Shown: piece after piece, positions 6,892 to 15,276 of the stretch
How the letters are laid out: every line of letters begins with the position of its first letter
Position numbering within the stretch: the first letter of the stretch is position 1
Assembly (NCBI RefSeq): GCF_902498065.1
Contig: NZ_CABVIR010000010.1
Span: 62,001 to 126,000, forward strand
Direction: 5' to 3'
Source: Pseudomonas fluorescens
GTDB taxonomy: Bacteria; Pseudomonadota; Gammaproteobacteria; Pseudomonadales; Pseudomonadaceae
Length of the DNA stretch: 64,000 nucleotides
Notes under the pieces: generated by a model
What the model was told of the DNA's origin: nothing
The model's database searches: none
What the model saw: the letters and a program-made list of their open reading frames with translations, nothing else
Program-made: the position numbers and the translations under genes

Positions 6892-9015
6892 TTAGAACGC
6901 CATCTCCGCGCTGAAGTAGAGCACTCGCCGTTGGTCGTAGCGGTTGTCGATGAACGTCGAGGGCTGATTGTCGAGGCGCTGCGCAAGCACGCCGGCCAGT
7001 TCCAGGTTGGCTTTGCCCAGGCCAATGCGCTTGGCGATGCGCGTGTCGACCCGCTCGAAGCGATAGCCGTTCAACGCGTCGTCACCATAGTAGAAGAGCG
7101 CGCTGTTCCAGCCGTGGCCCCAATCGCGCAGCCAGCCGGCGGAGCCGCTGTTGCGCGCGGTCTGTTGCGCATCCAGCGGATTGCTCGCCTCGGCATCGAC
7201 GTAGGCGTAAGTCAGGCGCAAGCGGTCGGCACTGCTCAGGCGCCAGTCGAGCTGGGTTTCCGTGCCGGTGAAACGCGAGCGGTTGCCGTTACTGGCGATG
7301 TACTGATTGTTGCGCAGCGGCTCGCTGATCATGCTGGTGATTTCGTCGTGAAACACCTTCACGTCCACCGCCAGTCCCCATTCGGCGAAGTAGCCGTTGT
7401 AGCCCAGTTCTCGTGAACGCATGTGTTCTTGGTCGAGATTGCCGGGGCCGCGGGTCCTGACGAAGTAACGAGCGCTGTTCTGGCCATACGCAGCGGGTTG
7501 CAGGTTGGTCACCCGGTAACTCCAGTTGACGTTGTTCTCGAACATGTCCGGCGAGCGGATGGCTTGCGAATACACCGCGCGCAAACCGTGGCGAGGCGTG
7601 ATCAGGTAGTTGACCGCCATTCGCGGCGTCAGCGAGCTGCCGATCAATTGCGTGTCTTCGAACATCGCACCGCCCTGTAGCAACCAGTGGTCGCTGGCGC
7701 GCCACTCGAGCTGGCCGAACGCGCGCCACGTCGTGTCGTCGAGTGTGCCATTGAAGTAAGTCTCGGAATCTGCCCGGTCGTAACGATAGTTCAGGCCGCT
7801 GACCAGTCGCAGACTGTCGGACAGGCTGAGGGTGTCTTGCAGTTCGAGGTCGTAGCGCGATTCGCGGGTGCTTTGGTCAATGTCACCGCACAGGGTTTGT
7901 CGGGCGCCGTTGCGCCACTGGTCTAGCACCCTATTGGCCAAGGCCTGTTCCGCCGACGTGCCGGAGGGTGCGCCGGAGCCGACGTAACGCGCAATGTTGC
8001 GCGCCAGGCGTTCGGTGTAATTCGGATTGAGCTGCCAGAGCTCGGTCAGTTCAGGGCTGAACGAGACCTCGGCGTCGCAGGCGCGCCAGGTTTGCTGACG
8101 ATCCCAATGCTGGGCCGAGCCCTGAATATAAAGACTGTGATCAGGATTTACATCGAGGTTCCAGCGCAGGGAGCCGGCGTAGTCCTTGGCCACGACGTCG
8201 GAATTGTTCCCGGCGGCGGTAATCCCCGAGAACACCGGGCGGTAGGTATAAGGCCGCTGGTTGCTCCCGTCCTTGGCATTCAATTGCCAATCGAGGCTTT
8301 GCTGTTCGTTGAGCGTCTGGCTGACGGCGAGGTTGAAGCGGTTCAAGCGGCGGCTGTCGCGGTAATCGGCGCCGCTGCGGTCCGAGTCAAAGCCGTCGTC
8401 CTGCTGGCCGGACAGCGACAGGCGCAGGTCGCCACCGTCCCAATCCACACCCTGACTGGCGTAAAAGTCATCGATGCCGCGCTGGCCACGGGTGACTTTG
8501 AGCCGCGTACCGTGGCTGTCGGCCGGGTTGCGGGTAATGATGTTCACCACTGCCATCAACGCATTGGCGCCATAGCTGACCGTGTTCGGGCCGCGGAAAA
8601 CCTCTATGCGCTCGATGTCTTCCATGGCCACCGGAATGTCGCTCCAGTCGACCGTGGCCAGGCCGGCGCGGTACACCGAGCGGCCGTCGATCAGCACCTG
8701 CATGCGCCGCGCTTCGCTGGCGTTGGTGCCGTGATAGTTCACCGTCGCCTGATTGCCGCTGATATTGCCGACCATCATCCCCGGCACCAGTCGCAGCAAT
8801 TCGCTGATGTCGCGGGCACCACTGGCGTTGATCAGTTCGCTGTCGATCACCGTCATGCTTCCCGGAACTTCCGCCGGCGACTGTTTAAGACGCGTAGCCG
8901 TCAGCACTTGCGGCAGCGGCTCGTTGTCGAGAAACAGGTCGTCGGCCAGCAATGGCGGGCTGAATATCAGCGCCAGAACCAGCGGTGAGCGAGGTGCAGC
9001 GGGGCCAAACGACAC
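6892..9015 (-). CDS. TonB-dependent outer-membrane receptor
   Basis: The 707-residue protein has an N-terminal signal peptide, a short TonB-box-like stretch (QVLTATRLKQ) and a plug domain about residues 38-150 (SGARDISELLRLVPGM, then IERIEVFRGPNTVSYG), followed by a beta-barrel ending in the aromatic C-terminus SAEMAF typical of Omp85-inserted barrels. No N-terminal STN signalling domain. Start is GTG at 9015, chosen because AAGGA lies 6 nt upstream. Substrate unknown; no Fur box was seen upstream, so an iron siderophore is not indicated. First gene of a three-gene operon with a binding protein and a hybrid kinase. Confidence 0.88.
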   Translation of the reverse strand: MSFGPAAPRSPLVLALIFSPPLLADDLFLDNEPLPQVLTATRLKQSPAEVPGSMTVIDSELINASGARDISELLRLVPGMMVGNISGNQATVNYHGTNASEARRMQVLIDGRSVYRAGLATVDWSDIPVAMEDIERIEVFRGPNTVSYGANALMAVVNIITRNPADSHGTRLKVTRGQRGIDDFYASQGVDWDGGDLRLSLSGQQDDGFDSDRSGADYRDSRRLNRFNLAVSQTLNEQQSLDWQLNAKDGSNQRPYTYRPVFSGITAAGNNSDVVAKDYAGSLRWNLDVNPDHSLYIQGSAQHWDRQQTWRACDAEVSFSPELTELWQLNPNYTERLARNIARYVGSGAPSGTSAEQALANRVLDQWRNGARQTLCGDIDQSTRESRYDLELQDTLSLSDSLRLVSGLNYRYDRADSETYFNGTLDDTTWRAFGQLEWRASDHWLLQGGAMFEDTQLIGSSLTPRMAVNYLITPRHGLRAVYSQAIRSPDMFENNVNWSYRVTNLQPAAYGQNSARYFVRTRGPGNLDQEHMRSRELGYNGYFAEWGLAVDVKVFHDEITSMISEPLRNNQYIASNGNRSRFTGTETQLDWRLSSADRLRLTYAYVDAEASNPLDAQQTARNSGSAGWLRDWGHGWNSALFYYGDDALNGYRFERVDTRIAKRIGLGKANLELAGVLAQRLDNQPSTFIDNRYDQRRVLYFSAEMAF

Positions 9016-9211
9016 AACACATCCTTGATAGCGATTGACGGGCGCGCATGTTAACCGAGCGGGTCGACTTTTTCAGTCACGATGCCGGCATTTTCCTCGG
9101 TTTTATCAGTCTTCTTTCTACAAGTGTCGGTAATTGACGCGAGGGCTGGTCGCCACTGGGCCGCTCCGTATAATGCCGACATCGCCACTGGTATGGATTA
9201 ACGGATTGCAT

Positions 9212-10237
9212 ATGACTGAACAGCGCCCAATTGCGGTCCTGGGAGGCGGAAGTTTTGGTACCGCCGTGGCTAATCTGCTGGCCGAGAACGGGCATCAGGT
9301 CCGGCAGTGGATGCGTGACCCCGAGCAAGCCGAGGCCATTCGGGTCAATCGCGAGAACCCGCGTTACCTCAAAGGCATCAAGATTCTCCCGGGAGTGGAA
9401 GCGGTCACGGACCTGCAAGCCACACTGGAGGCTTGCGACTTGTGTTTCGTTGCGCTGCCGTCCAGCGCACTGCGCGCGGTATTGGCCCCGCACGCCGAAC
9501 GTTTGAGCGGCAAGCTGCTAGTCAGCCTGACCAAAGGCATCGAAGCCCACACGTTTAAACTGATGAGCGAGATCCTCGAAGAGATCGCCCCGCAAGCGCG
9601 CATCGGTGTGCTGTCCGGGCCGAACCTGGCCCGTGAAATCGCCGAACACGCCCTGACTGCCACCGTGGTCGCCAGCGAAGACGAAGAACTCTGCCAGCGG
9701 GTTCAGGAAGCGCTGCACGGCCGTACCTTTCGCGTGTACGCCAGCGCCGACCGCTTCGGCGTGGAGTTGGGCGGGGCGCTGAAAAACGTCTACGCGATCA
9801 TCGCCGGCATGGCGGTGGCGCTGGGCATGGGCGAAAACACCAAGAGCATGCTGATCACCCGGGCGCTGGCGGAAATGACTCGCTTTGCCGTGAATCAGGG
9901 GGCCAACCCGATGACGTTCCTGGGGCTCGCGGGGGTGGGTGATTTGATCGTGACCTGTTCGTCGCCCAAGAGCCGCAACTATCAAGTCGGCTTCGCCCTC
10001 GGCCAGGGTTTGAGCCTGGAAGACGCGGTGACGCGGCTGGGCGAGGTCGCGGAAGGCGTCAATACCCTGAAAGTGCTCAAGGCCAAGGCCCAGGAAGTGG
10101 GCGTGTACATGCCGCTGGTCGCCGGGCTGCACGCGATTCTGTTCGAAGGGCGCACGCTGAATCAGGTGATTGAATTACTGATGCGCGGCGAACCGAAAAC
10201 CGACGTCGACTTTATTTCCACCAGCGGTTTCAACTGA
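9212..10237 (+). CDS. gpsA: Glycerol-3-phosphate dehydrogenase [NAD(P)+]
   Basis: Reduces dihydroxyacetone phosphate to sn-glycerol 3-phosphate, the phospholipid backbone. The 341-residue protein has the Rossmann motif GGGSFGTA at residues 10-17, the KGIE segment (about 109) and the conserved GGALKNVYAI stretch with the catalytic lysine (about 194). Start ATG 9212 gives the standard N-terminus; an in-frame ATG at 9134 adds 26 residues with no family similarity. A TATAAT hexamer at 9169-9174 may be its -10 box, without a good -35. Followed by a DUF4389 gene and sixA on the same strand. Confidence 0.96.
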   Translation: MTEQRPIAVLGGGSFGTAVANLLAENGHQVRQWMRDPEQAEAIRVNRENPRYLKGIKILPGVEAVTDLQATLEACDLCFVALPSSALRAVLAPHAERLSGKLLVSLTKGIEAHTFKLMSEILEEIAPQARIGVLSGPNLAREIAEHALTATVVASEDEELCQRVQEALHGRTFRVYASADRFGVELGGALKNVYAIIAGMAVALGMGENTKSMLITRALAEMTRFAVNQGANPMTFLGLAGVGDLIVTCSSPKSRNYQVGFALGQGLSLEDAVTRLGEVAEGVNTLKVLKAKAQEVGVYMPLVAGLHAILFEGRTLNQVIELLMRGEPKTDVDFISTSGFN

Positions 10238-10268
10238 TCACGCTTTCCAGAAAAGCAGGGAGTTGCAC

Positions 10269-10616
10269 ATGAACGATCCGAAAACAGAAGCCAAGTACGA
10301 ATCCATCCTGCTGCGGGTGTTGTGGATGATCGTCTTCCTGCTGGTCTGGCAGGTGGCGCAGTTCATCCTCGGCGCCGTGGTGCTGGTGCAACTGATCTAT
10401 CGTTTGTTCTATGGCGCCCCGAGCGCCAGCCTGATGAATTTCGGCGACAGCCTGAGCCAGTTCCTGGCGCAGATCGGTCGTTTCGGCACGTTTCATAGCG
10501 ACCAGAAACCCTGGCCGTTCGCCGACTGGCCGACGCCGCGTACACCGGAAGGTGAAGCGCCCCACGTCGTGGCGCCTGCACCGCATCCGGTCCGAGATGA
10601 GGAACCCAAGCTATGA
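10269..10616 (+). CDS. DUF4389 membrane protein
   Basis: The 115-residue protein has a hydrophobic segment at about residues 16-46 (WMIVFLLVWQVAQFILGAVV) that forms one or two membrane helices, and a soluble, Pro-rich C-terminus ending in EEPKL. The YESILLRVLWM start is typical of DUF4389 proteins, whose role is unknown. ATG at 10269 was chosen over a TTG two codons earlier because GGGAG is 6 nt upstream of the ATG. It overlaps sixA by 4 bp (ATGA), so the two are translationally coupled and lie 31 bp after gpsA. Confidence 0.82.
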   Translation: MNDPKTEAKYESILLRVLWMIVFLLVWQVAQFILGAVVLVQLIYRLFYGAPSASLMNFGDSLSQFLAQIGRFGTFHSDQKPWPFADWPTPRTPEGEAPHVVAPAPHPVRDEEPKL

Positions 10617-11065
10617 AACTCTGGGTATTGCGTCATGGTGAGGCCGAGCCTTACGGCTCGCGTCCGGACTCCGAACGGGCACTGACCGCCCACGGTCGTG
10701 AAGAGACGCTGCGCAGTGCTGCCGAGCTGATCGGTCAGCCGATCACGGCTATCTATGCCAGTCCTTATCTGCGTGCTCAGCAGACGGCCGAGCTGGTGCG
10801 TGAAGCACTGGGTTTTCAGCCGGACATTCGCACCGTCGAATGGCTGACCCCCGATAACCGCCCGCAAGCGGTGGCAGAGCAATTGGTGTCGGTGGATTAC
10901 GCGTTGCTGGTGAGCCATAACCCACTGGTGGGCAATTTGCTGGGTTACCTGCAACACGGTCATGTACAACAACCCGAAGCGGTGAAAACCGCCGGCCTGG
11001 CGGAACTGGAGGGTGATTTGCCGCTGGCGGGCGCGATGAAGCTCAACGGCATCAAGCACCCGTAG
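10613..11065 (+). CDS. sixA: Phosphohistidine phosphatase SixA
   Basis: A 150-residue member of the histidine phosphatase superfamily. The phosphohistidine loop is LRHGEAEP at residues 6-13 (catalytic H8), and the second active-site His is in LLVSHNPLVG (about residue 102). This is the short SixA form, which removes phosphate from HPt domains or from the phosphotransferase system in the cytosol. Last gene of the gpsA run, ended by a large REP palindrome. Substrate in this organism is inferred; the hybrid kinase upstream needs an HPt partner, but no direct link is shown. Confidence 0.9.
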   Translation: MKLWVLRHGEAEPYGSRPDSERALTAHGREETLRSAAELIGQPITAIYASPYLRAQQTAELVREALGFQPDIRTVEWLTPDNRPQAVAEQLVSVDYALLVSHNPLVGNLLGYLQHGHVQQPEAVKTAGLAELEGDLPLAGAMKLNGIKHP

Positions 11066-11085
11066 CCTCAGGTGCCCTCGTTCTA

Positions 11086-11176
11086 CTGTGGGAGCGTGGC
11101 TTGCCCGCGATGATATCTACTCGGTTTCCCTGATACACCGCGGTGCCTGCATCGCGGGCAAGCCACGCTCCCACAG
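11086..11176. repeat. REP pair, perfect 27-bp inverted arms
   Basis: CTGTGGGAGCGTGGCTTGCC and the next seven bases (11086-11112) are repeated exactly inverted at 11150-11176, separated by 37 bp. It follows sixA directly and could form a long hairpin at the end of that transcript. Confidence 0.88.
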
Positions 11177-11210
11177 GAGCGGTGGCGTTACTGATTTTTT
11201 GTAATGAAAT

Positions 11211-11238
11211 AGTCAACCAAGCAACCGCTTGGTTGACT
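11211..11238. promoter_or_regulatory. Candidate TetR-type operator before acyl-CoA synthetase
   Basis: A perfect 12-bp inverted repeat (AGTCAACCAAGC and GCTTGGTTGACT) around AACC, ending 37 bp before the synthetase ATG. It lacks a T tract, so it is not a normal terminator. The CAAGC-N4-GCTTG core is the size and symmetry expected of a TetR-family operator, which often control acyl-CoA metabolism. The binding protein is not in the neighbourhood. Confidence 0.5.
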
Positions 11239-11275
11239 ACGCTTGCTCCAGACCAAAAATAAAGGAGCGAGTCGC

Positions 11276-12943
11276 ATGTCTGCTGCTTTTCGTTTGCCGC
11301 TGGACGTCTTCTACGAGCGCGAAGCCCGTCATCCCCGCCAGCGCTTTCTGGTTCAGCCCACGGGCGGTGGCCAGGTCGAAACCCTGACCTGGGAAGACGT
11401 CGGTCACCAGGCCCGTTGCGCCGCGCACTGGCTGCGCGCCCGGGAACTGCCGCAAGGCAGCCACATCGCCCTGATCTCGAAAAACTGCGCACACTGGATC
11501 ATCGCCGATCTGGCGATCTGGATGGCCGGGCATGTGTCGGTGCCGTTGTACCCGAATCTCACCGCCGACTCCGTCGCGCAAGTCCTCGAACACTCCGAAG
11601 CGGCGCTGGCGTTCATCGGCAAACTCGATGACTGGCCGGGCATGTCCCGCGGCGTCAGCCCCGACCTGCCGACCATCAGCCTGCCGTTGCACCCACCGGG
11701 CAACTTCGATTTCAGCTGGGCCGACCTGCAAGCCTGCTCACCGATTCAGGACGACCCCCAGCCTTGCGCCGAGCAACTGGCGACCATCATTTACACCTCC
11801 GGCACCACCGGCATGCCCAAAGGCGTGATGCACAGCTTCGGCAATCTGGGGTTTGCCACCACCCGTGGCACGCAGTTGTTCGGCCTCAATGAGTCGGATC
11901 GGTTGCTGTCCTACCTGCCGCTGTGCCACGTCGCCGAACGCATGTTCGTCGAGCTGGCGTCGATCTATACCGGGCAAACCGTATTCTTTGCCGAGAGCCT
12001 CGACACCTTTCTTACTGATTTGCAGCGGGCGCGGCCGACCGCGCTGTTCGGCGTGCCGCGTATCTGGACCAAATTCCAGATGGGCGTGTATGGCAAGATC
12101 CCGGCCAAACGCCTCGACTTCCTGCTTGGGCTGCCCTTCATCGGCAAGCGGGTAGGGCACAAAGTGCTCGCCGGGCTCGGGCTGGACGCCTTGCGCGTCG
12201 CGTTGTCCGGCGCGGCGCCGGTGCCGCAGACGTTGTTGCTGTGGTACCGCAAACTCGGACTGGACGTGCTGGAGGTCTACGGCATGACCGAGAGCTGCGG
12301 CTATTCCCACATCGGCCGGCCCGGCGACAATAAGCCGGGCTGGATCGGCAAGCCCTGCCCGGAGGTTGAAGTGCGGATCGCCGAATCGGGCGAAGTCATG
12401 GTGCGCAGTGGCGCGACCATGCTCGGCTATTTCAAGGAGCCGGAAAAAACCGCCGACACCCTCACCGAGGACGGTTTCCTGCGCACCGGTGACAAGGGCG
12501 AACAGGACGCCGAAGGCTATTTGCGCCTGACCGGACGCCTGAAGGAAATCTTCAAGACCAGCAAAGGCAAGTACGTGGCGCCGGCGCCGATCGAGAATCG
12601 TTTGGCCGTGCATTCACGCATCGAACAAGTCTGTGTAGTCGGCGATGGGTTGAGCGCGCCGCTGGGGTTGTGCGTGCTCTCGGCGGTCGGGCAGCAGGAC
12701 GCCGGTGGAACCGCGCGTGCAGGCCTGCATTCAAGCCTGGAAAAACTTCTCGAAGAGGTCAACGGCGCCCTCGATAAACATGAGCGGCTGCGTCGGCTGG
12801 TTGTCGTCAAAGACAGCTGGGCCGTGGAAAACGGCTTCCTGACGCCGACCCTGAAGATCAAGCGCAATGTGATCGAAGCGGCTTATGGGCCCCGGTTCGA
12901 AGAATGGAGCGAGCGCAGCGAAGCGGTGCTGTGGCAGGATTGA
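11276..12943 (+). CDS. AMP-binding acyl-CoA synthetase (long-chain type)
   Basis: The 555-residue enzyme of the ANL superfamily activates a carboxylic acid to an acyl-AMP and then acyl-CoA. Visible motifs: the P-loop IIYTSGTTGMPKGV (about 169-182), YGMTESCGYS (about 336), the hinge region LRTGDKGEQDAEGYLRLTGR (about 402-421) and the A10-type lysine in LTPTLKIKRN near the C-terminus. It resembles the eukaryote-like long-chain synthetases (FAA1/ACSBG form) rather than FadD. Start ATG 11276 follows AAAGGAGCG. A thioesterase gene follows after 32 bp and two hydrolases after that, so a lipid or acyl-scavenging role is likely. Substrate chain length is not predictable. Confidence 0.9.
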   Translation: MSAAFRLPLDVFYEREARHPRQRFLVQPTGGGQVETLTWEDVGHQARCAAHWLRARELPQGSHIALISKNCAHWIIADLAIWMAGHVSVPLYPNLTADSVAQVLEHSEAALAFIGKLDDWPGMSRGVSPDLPTISLPLHPPGNFDFSWADLQACSPIQDDPQPCAEQLATIIYTSGTTGMPKGVMHSFGNLGFATTRGTQLFGLNESDRLLSYLPLCHVAERMFVELASIYTGQTVFFAESLDTFLTDLQRARPTALFGVPRIWTKFQMGVYGKIPAKRLDFLLGLPFIGKRVGHKVLAGLGLDALRVALSGAAPVPQTLLLWYRKLGLDVLEVYGMTESCGYSHIGRPGDNKPGWIGKPCPEVEVRIAESGEVMVRSGATMLGYFKEPEKTADTLTEDGFLRTGDKGEQDAEGYLRLTGRLKEIFKTSKGKYVAPAPIENRLAVHSRIEQVCVVGDGLSAPLGLCVLSAVGQQDAGGTARAGLHSSLEKLLEEVNGALDKHERLRRLVVVKDSWAVENGFLTPTLKIKRNVIEAAYGPRFEEWSERSEAVLWQD

Positions 12944-12975
12944 GTCACGAATAAAACCAACAAAGGATGTGTGCA

Positions 12976-13419
12976 ATGAGTTTGTGGCGTACCACTCCCA
13001 ACATCGAGCAGTTGAACGCAATCCAGAAAAACACCATCGGCGAAGTGCTGGATATCCGCTTTGAAGCCTTCGACGAAGAATCCCTGACGGCAAGCATGGT
13101 CATCGATCATCGCACTCACCAGCCTTATGGCTTGCTGCACGGCGGTGCTTCGGTGGTGCTGGCCGAAACGGTCGGTTCCATGGCCAGTTATCTGTGCATC
13201 GATGCCAGCAAATTTTACTGCGTGGGCCTTGAGATCAACGCCAACCATTTGCGTGGATTGCGCAGCGGACGGGTGACGGCGGTGGCCAAGGCGATTCACA
13301 TCGGGCGAACGACGCATGTCTGGGACATTCGGCTGACCAGCGATGAGGGCAAGGCCAGTTGTGTGTCGCGGTTGACCATGGCGGTGGTACCGTTGGGGGA
13401 GAACCCGCCGGCCCGTTGA
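12976..13419 (+). CDS. Hotdog-fold acyl-CoA thioesterase (PaaI/YdiI type)
   Basis: The 147-residue protein has the hotdog motif PYGLLHGGASVVLAETVGS (about residues 48-66), containing the HGG loop and the catalytic acidic residue in LAET. It belongs to the PaaI/EntH/YdiI group that hydrolyses aromatic or medium-chain acyl-CoAs in the cytosol. ATG at 12976 sits 7 nt after AAAGGATG; an ATG three codons upstream lacks that spacing. It is 32 bp from the acyl-CoA synthetase gene and probably cotranscribed; the pair could cycle acyl-CoA or prevent CoA sequestration. Confidence 0.9.
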   Translation: MSLWRTTPNIEQLNAIQKNTIGEVLDIRFEAFDEESLTASMVIDHRTHQPYGLLHGGASVVLAETVGSMASYLCIDASKFYCVGLEINANHLRGLRSGRVTAVAKAIHIGRTTHVWDIRLTSDEGKASCVSRLTMAVVPLGENPPAR

Positions 13420-13568
13420 TTGACGGCCCGTTCTGTTGAGGGATCTGGCCAGGTTCCCTGAAACACCGGCATGACCGGACTGTCATCTTTCCTGGCAGTT
13501 ACGGTCATTGCTGCGGGACGTCGTCTTACGGACAATCAACGCCTGTTCTCGCTTATGGATTTGCCGGT

Positions 13569-14375
13569 ATGTCGCAGCAGATATTTTTCGCCCACGCCAA
13601 TGGGTTTCCCTCGGGAACCTACGGCAAGCTGTTCGCGGCGTTGGCGCCTGAGTATAAGGTCGCCCATTTGCAGCAGCATGCCCATGACCCGCGTTTCCCG
13701 GCGGATGACAACTGGCACAACCTGGTGGACGAGCTGATTCATCACCTCAAGCAACAGGCGGAACCGGTGTGGGGTGTAGGCCACTCCTTCGGTGGCGTGC
13801 TGCATCTACACGCCGCGTTGCGCTGTCCCGAGCTGTATCGCGGCGTGGTGATGCTCGATTCGCCGGTGCTGACCCGCACCGATCAATGGGTGATCCGCGC
13901 TGCCAAACGTTTCGGTTTTATCGACCGCCTGACCCCGGCCGGTCGTACGCTGGGGCGGCGCGAAGAGTTCGCCGATATCGAGAGTGCCCGGCGTTATTTC
14001 GCCGATAAAACCCTGTTCCGCGGTTTCGATCCGGAATGTTTTGATGCTTACCTGCAACACGGTTTGCATAAGGTCGGCGACAAACTGCGTCTGCGTTTCG
14101 ACCCCGCCACGGAAATCAGCATCTACCGGGGCGTGCCCCACACCAGCCCCGGTCGCGCACGGCAATTGAAAGTGCCGCTGGCGGTGGTGCGCGGGCACAA
14201 AAGCCGCGTGGTGATGCGCCATCACGCCAGTTCTGTCGGACGCATGCCGTTGGGTGAATTCCTGACCATGCCCGGCGGCCACATGTTTCCTCTCGAACGT
14301 CCCCAAGACACCGCCACGCTGCTGAAAAACCTGTTCAACCGCTGGGACGCTCGCCATCAGCAGGATTGCGCATGA
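13569..14375 (+). CDS. Alpha/beta hydrolase
   Basis: A 268-residue alpha/beta hydrolase. The nucleophile elbow is GVGHSFGG at about residues 64-71 (Ser in GHSFGG); the oxyanion region is FAHANGFPSGTYG near the N-terminus, and the likely catalytic His is in PGGHMFPLERP near residue 238. No signal peptide, so cytosolic. Substrate unknown. It overlaps the next hydrolase gene by 4 bp. Start ATG follows a poor ribosome binding site. Its position after the acyl-CoA synthetase and thioesterase genes matches, from memory, the PAO1 PA1617-PA1622 order. Confidence 0.88.
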   Translation: MSQQIFFAHANGFPSGTYGKLFAALAPEYKVAHLQQHAHDPRFPADDNWHNLVDELIHHLKQQAEPVWGVGHSFGGVLHLHAALRCPELYRGVVMLDSPVLTRTDQWVIRAAKRFGFIDRLTPAGRTLGRREEFADIESARRYFADKTLFRGFDPECFDAYLQHGLHKVGDKLRLRFDPATEISIYRGVPHTSPGRARQLKVPLAVVRGHKSRVVMRHHASSVGRMPLGEFLTMPGGHMFPLERPQDTATLLKNLFNRWDARHQQDCA

Positions 14376-15226
14376 GCCATACCGTCGAAGAAGTTCGCCT
14401 GAGCCTGCCGCATATTGAGCTGGCAGCGCACTTGTTCGGCCCCGAGGACGGTTTGCCGGTGATTGCCTTGCATGGCTGGCTGGACAACGCCAACAGCTTT
14501 GCCCGGCTGGCACCGAAGCTCAAGGGGTTGCGCATCATCGCGCTGGACATGGCCGGCCACGGTCATTCCGGGCATCGTCCAGCGGGTGCCGGTTACGCGA
14601 TGTGGGATTACGCCCATGACGTGCTGCAAGTTGCCGAACAGCTTGGCTTGAAGCGTTTCGCACTGATGGGACACTCCATGGGGGCGATCGCTTCGTTGAT
14701 CATCGCCGGGTCGCTTCCTGAGCGGGTCACGCACCTGGCCTTGATCGACGGCATCATTCCTCCTACAGACAAAGGCGAAAACGCTGCCGAGCGCATGGGC
14801 ATGGCCCTGCAAGCGCAACTGGATCTGCAGGAGAAACGCAAACCGGTCTATACCACCCTTGATCGCGCCATCGAAGCGCGCATGAAAGGCCTGGTAGCGG
14901 TCAGTCGCGAAGCTGCCGAATTACTGGCGCAACGCGGCTTGATGCCGGTGCCGGGCGGTTACACCTGGCGTACCGATAACCGTCTGACGCTGCCATCGCC
15001 GCTGCGTCTTACTTCCGAACAAGCCATGGCCTTCGTCCAGCGCGTCAGTTGTCCCGCACTGCTGGTCGTCGCCGCTGACGGCATGCTCGCCAAACATCCA
15101 GAGTTGCTGGACCGTCTACCCTTTAGCCGTGAACAGCTGCCTGGCGGTCATCATTTGCACCTGAATGACGAACCCGGTGCCGACCTTGTCGCAGACTGTT
15201 TCAATCGGTTCTTCGCCGCTCCTTGA
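14372..15226 (+). CDS. Alpha/beta hydrolase
   Basis: A second hydrolase, 284 residues, of the canonical epoxide hydrolase/esterase branch. HGWLDNANSF near residue 33 is the oxyanion loop, the nucleophile elbow is LMGHSMGAIA (about 97-106), and the C-terminal GGHHLHLND holds the catalytic His. It is distinct in sequence from the preceding hydrolase, so the pair is not a recent tandem duplication. Start overlaps the previous stop (ATGA). A GST gene follows after 50 bp. Substrate unknown. Confidence 0.9.
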   Translation: MSHTVEEVRLSLPHIELAAHLFGPEDGLPVIALHGWLDNANSFARLAPKLKGLRIIALDMAGHGHSGHRPAGAGYAMWDYAHDVLQVAEQLGLKRFALMGHSMGAIASLIIAGSLPERVTHLALIDGIIPPTDKGENAAERMGMALQAQLDLQEKRKPVYTTLDRAIEARMKGLVAVSREAAELLAQRGLMPVPGGYTWRTDNRLTLPSPLRLTSEQAMAFVQRVSCPALLVVAADGMLAKHPELLDRLPFSREQLPGGHHLHLNDEPGADLVADCFNRFFAAP

Positions 15227-15276
15227 CTTGCGTCGGGCAACTGTCGAGGCTGGTCGGGTTGAAATGGGAGACAACC

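Noticed and set aside
9016..9133. Fur box upstream of the TonB-type receptor
   Set aside because: No sequence resembling the GATAATGAT-type palindrome was found, so iron control is not claimed.
9134..9174. TTGACG at 9134 and TATAAT at 9169 as the gpsA promoter
   Set aside because: The two boxes are separated by 29 bp, too far for a sigma-70 promoter. The TATAAT may be used with a different, weaker -35 box.
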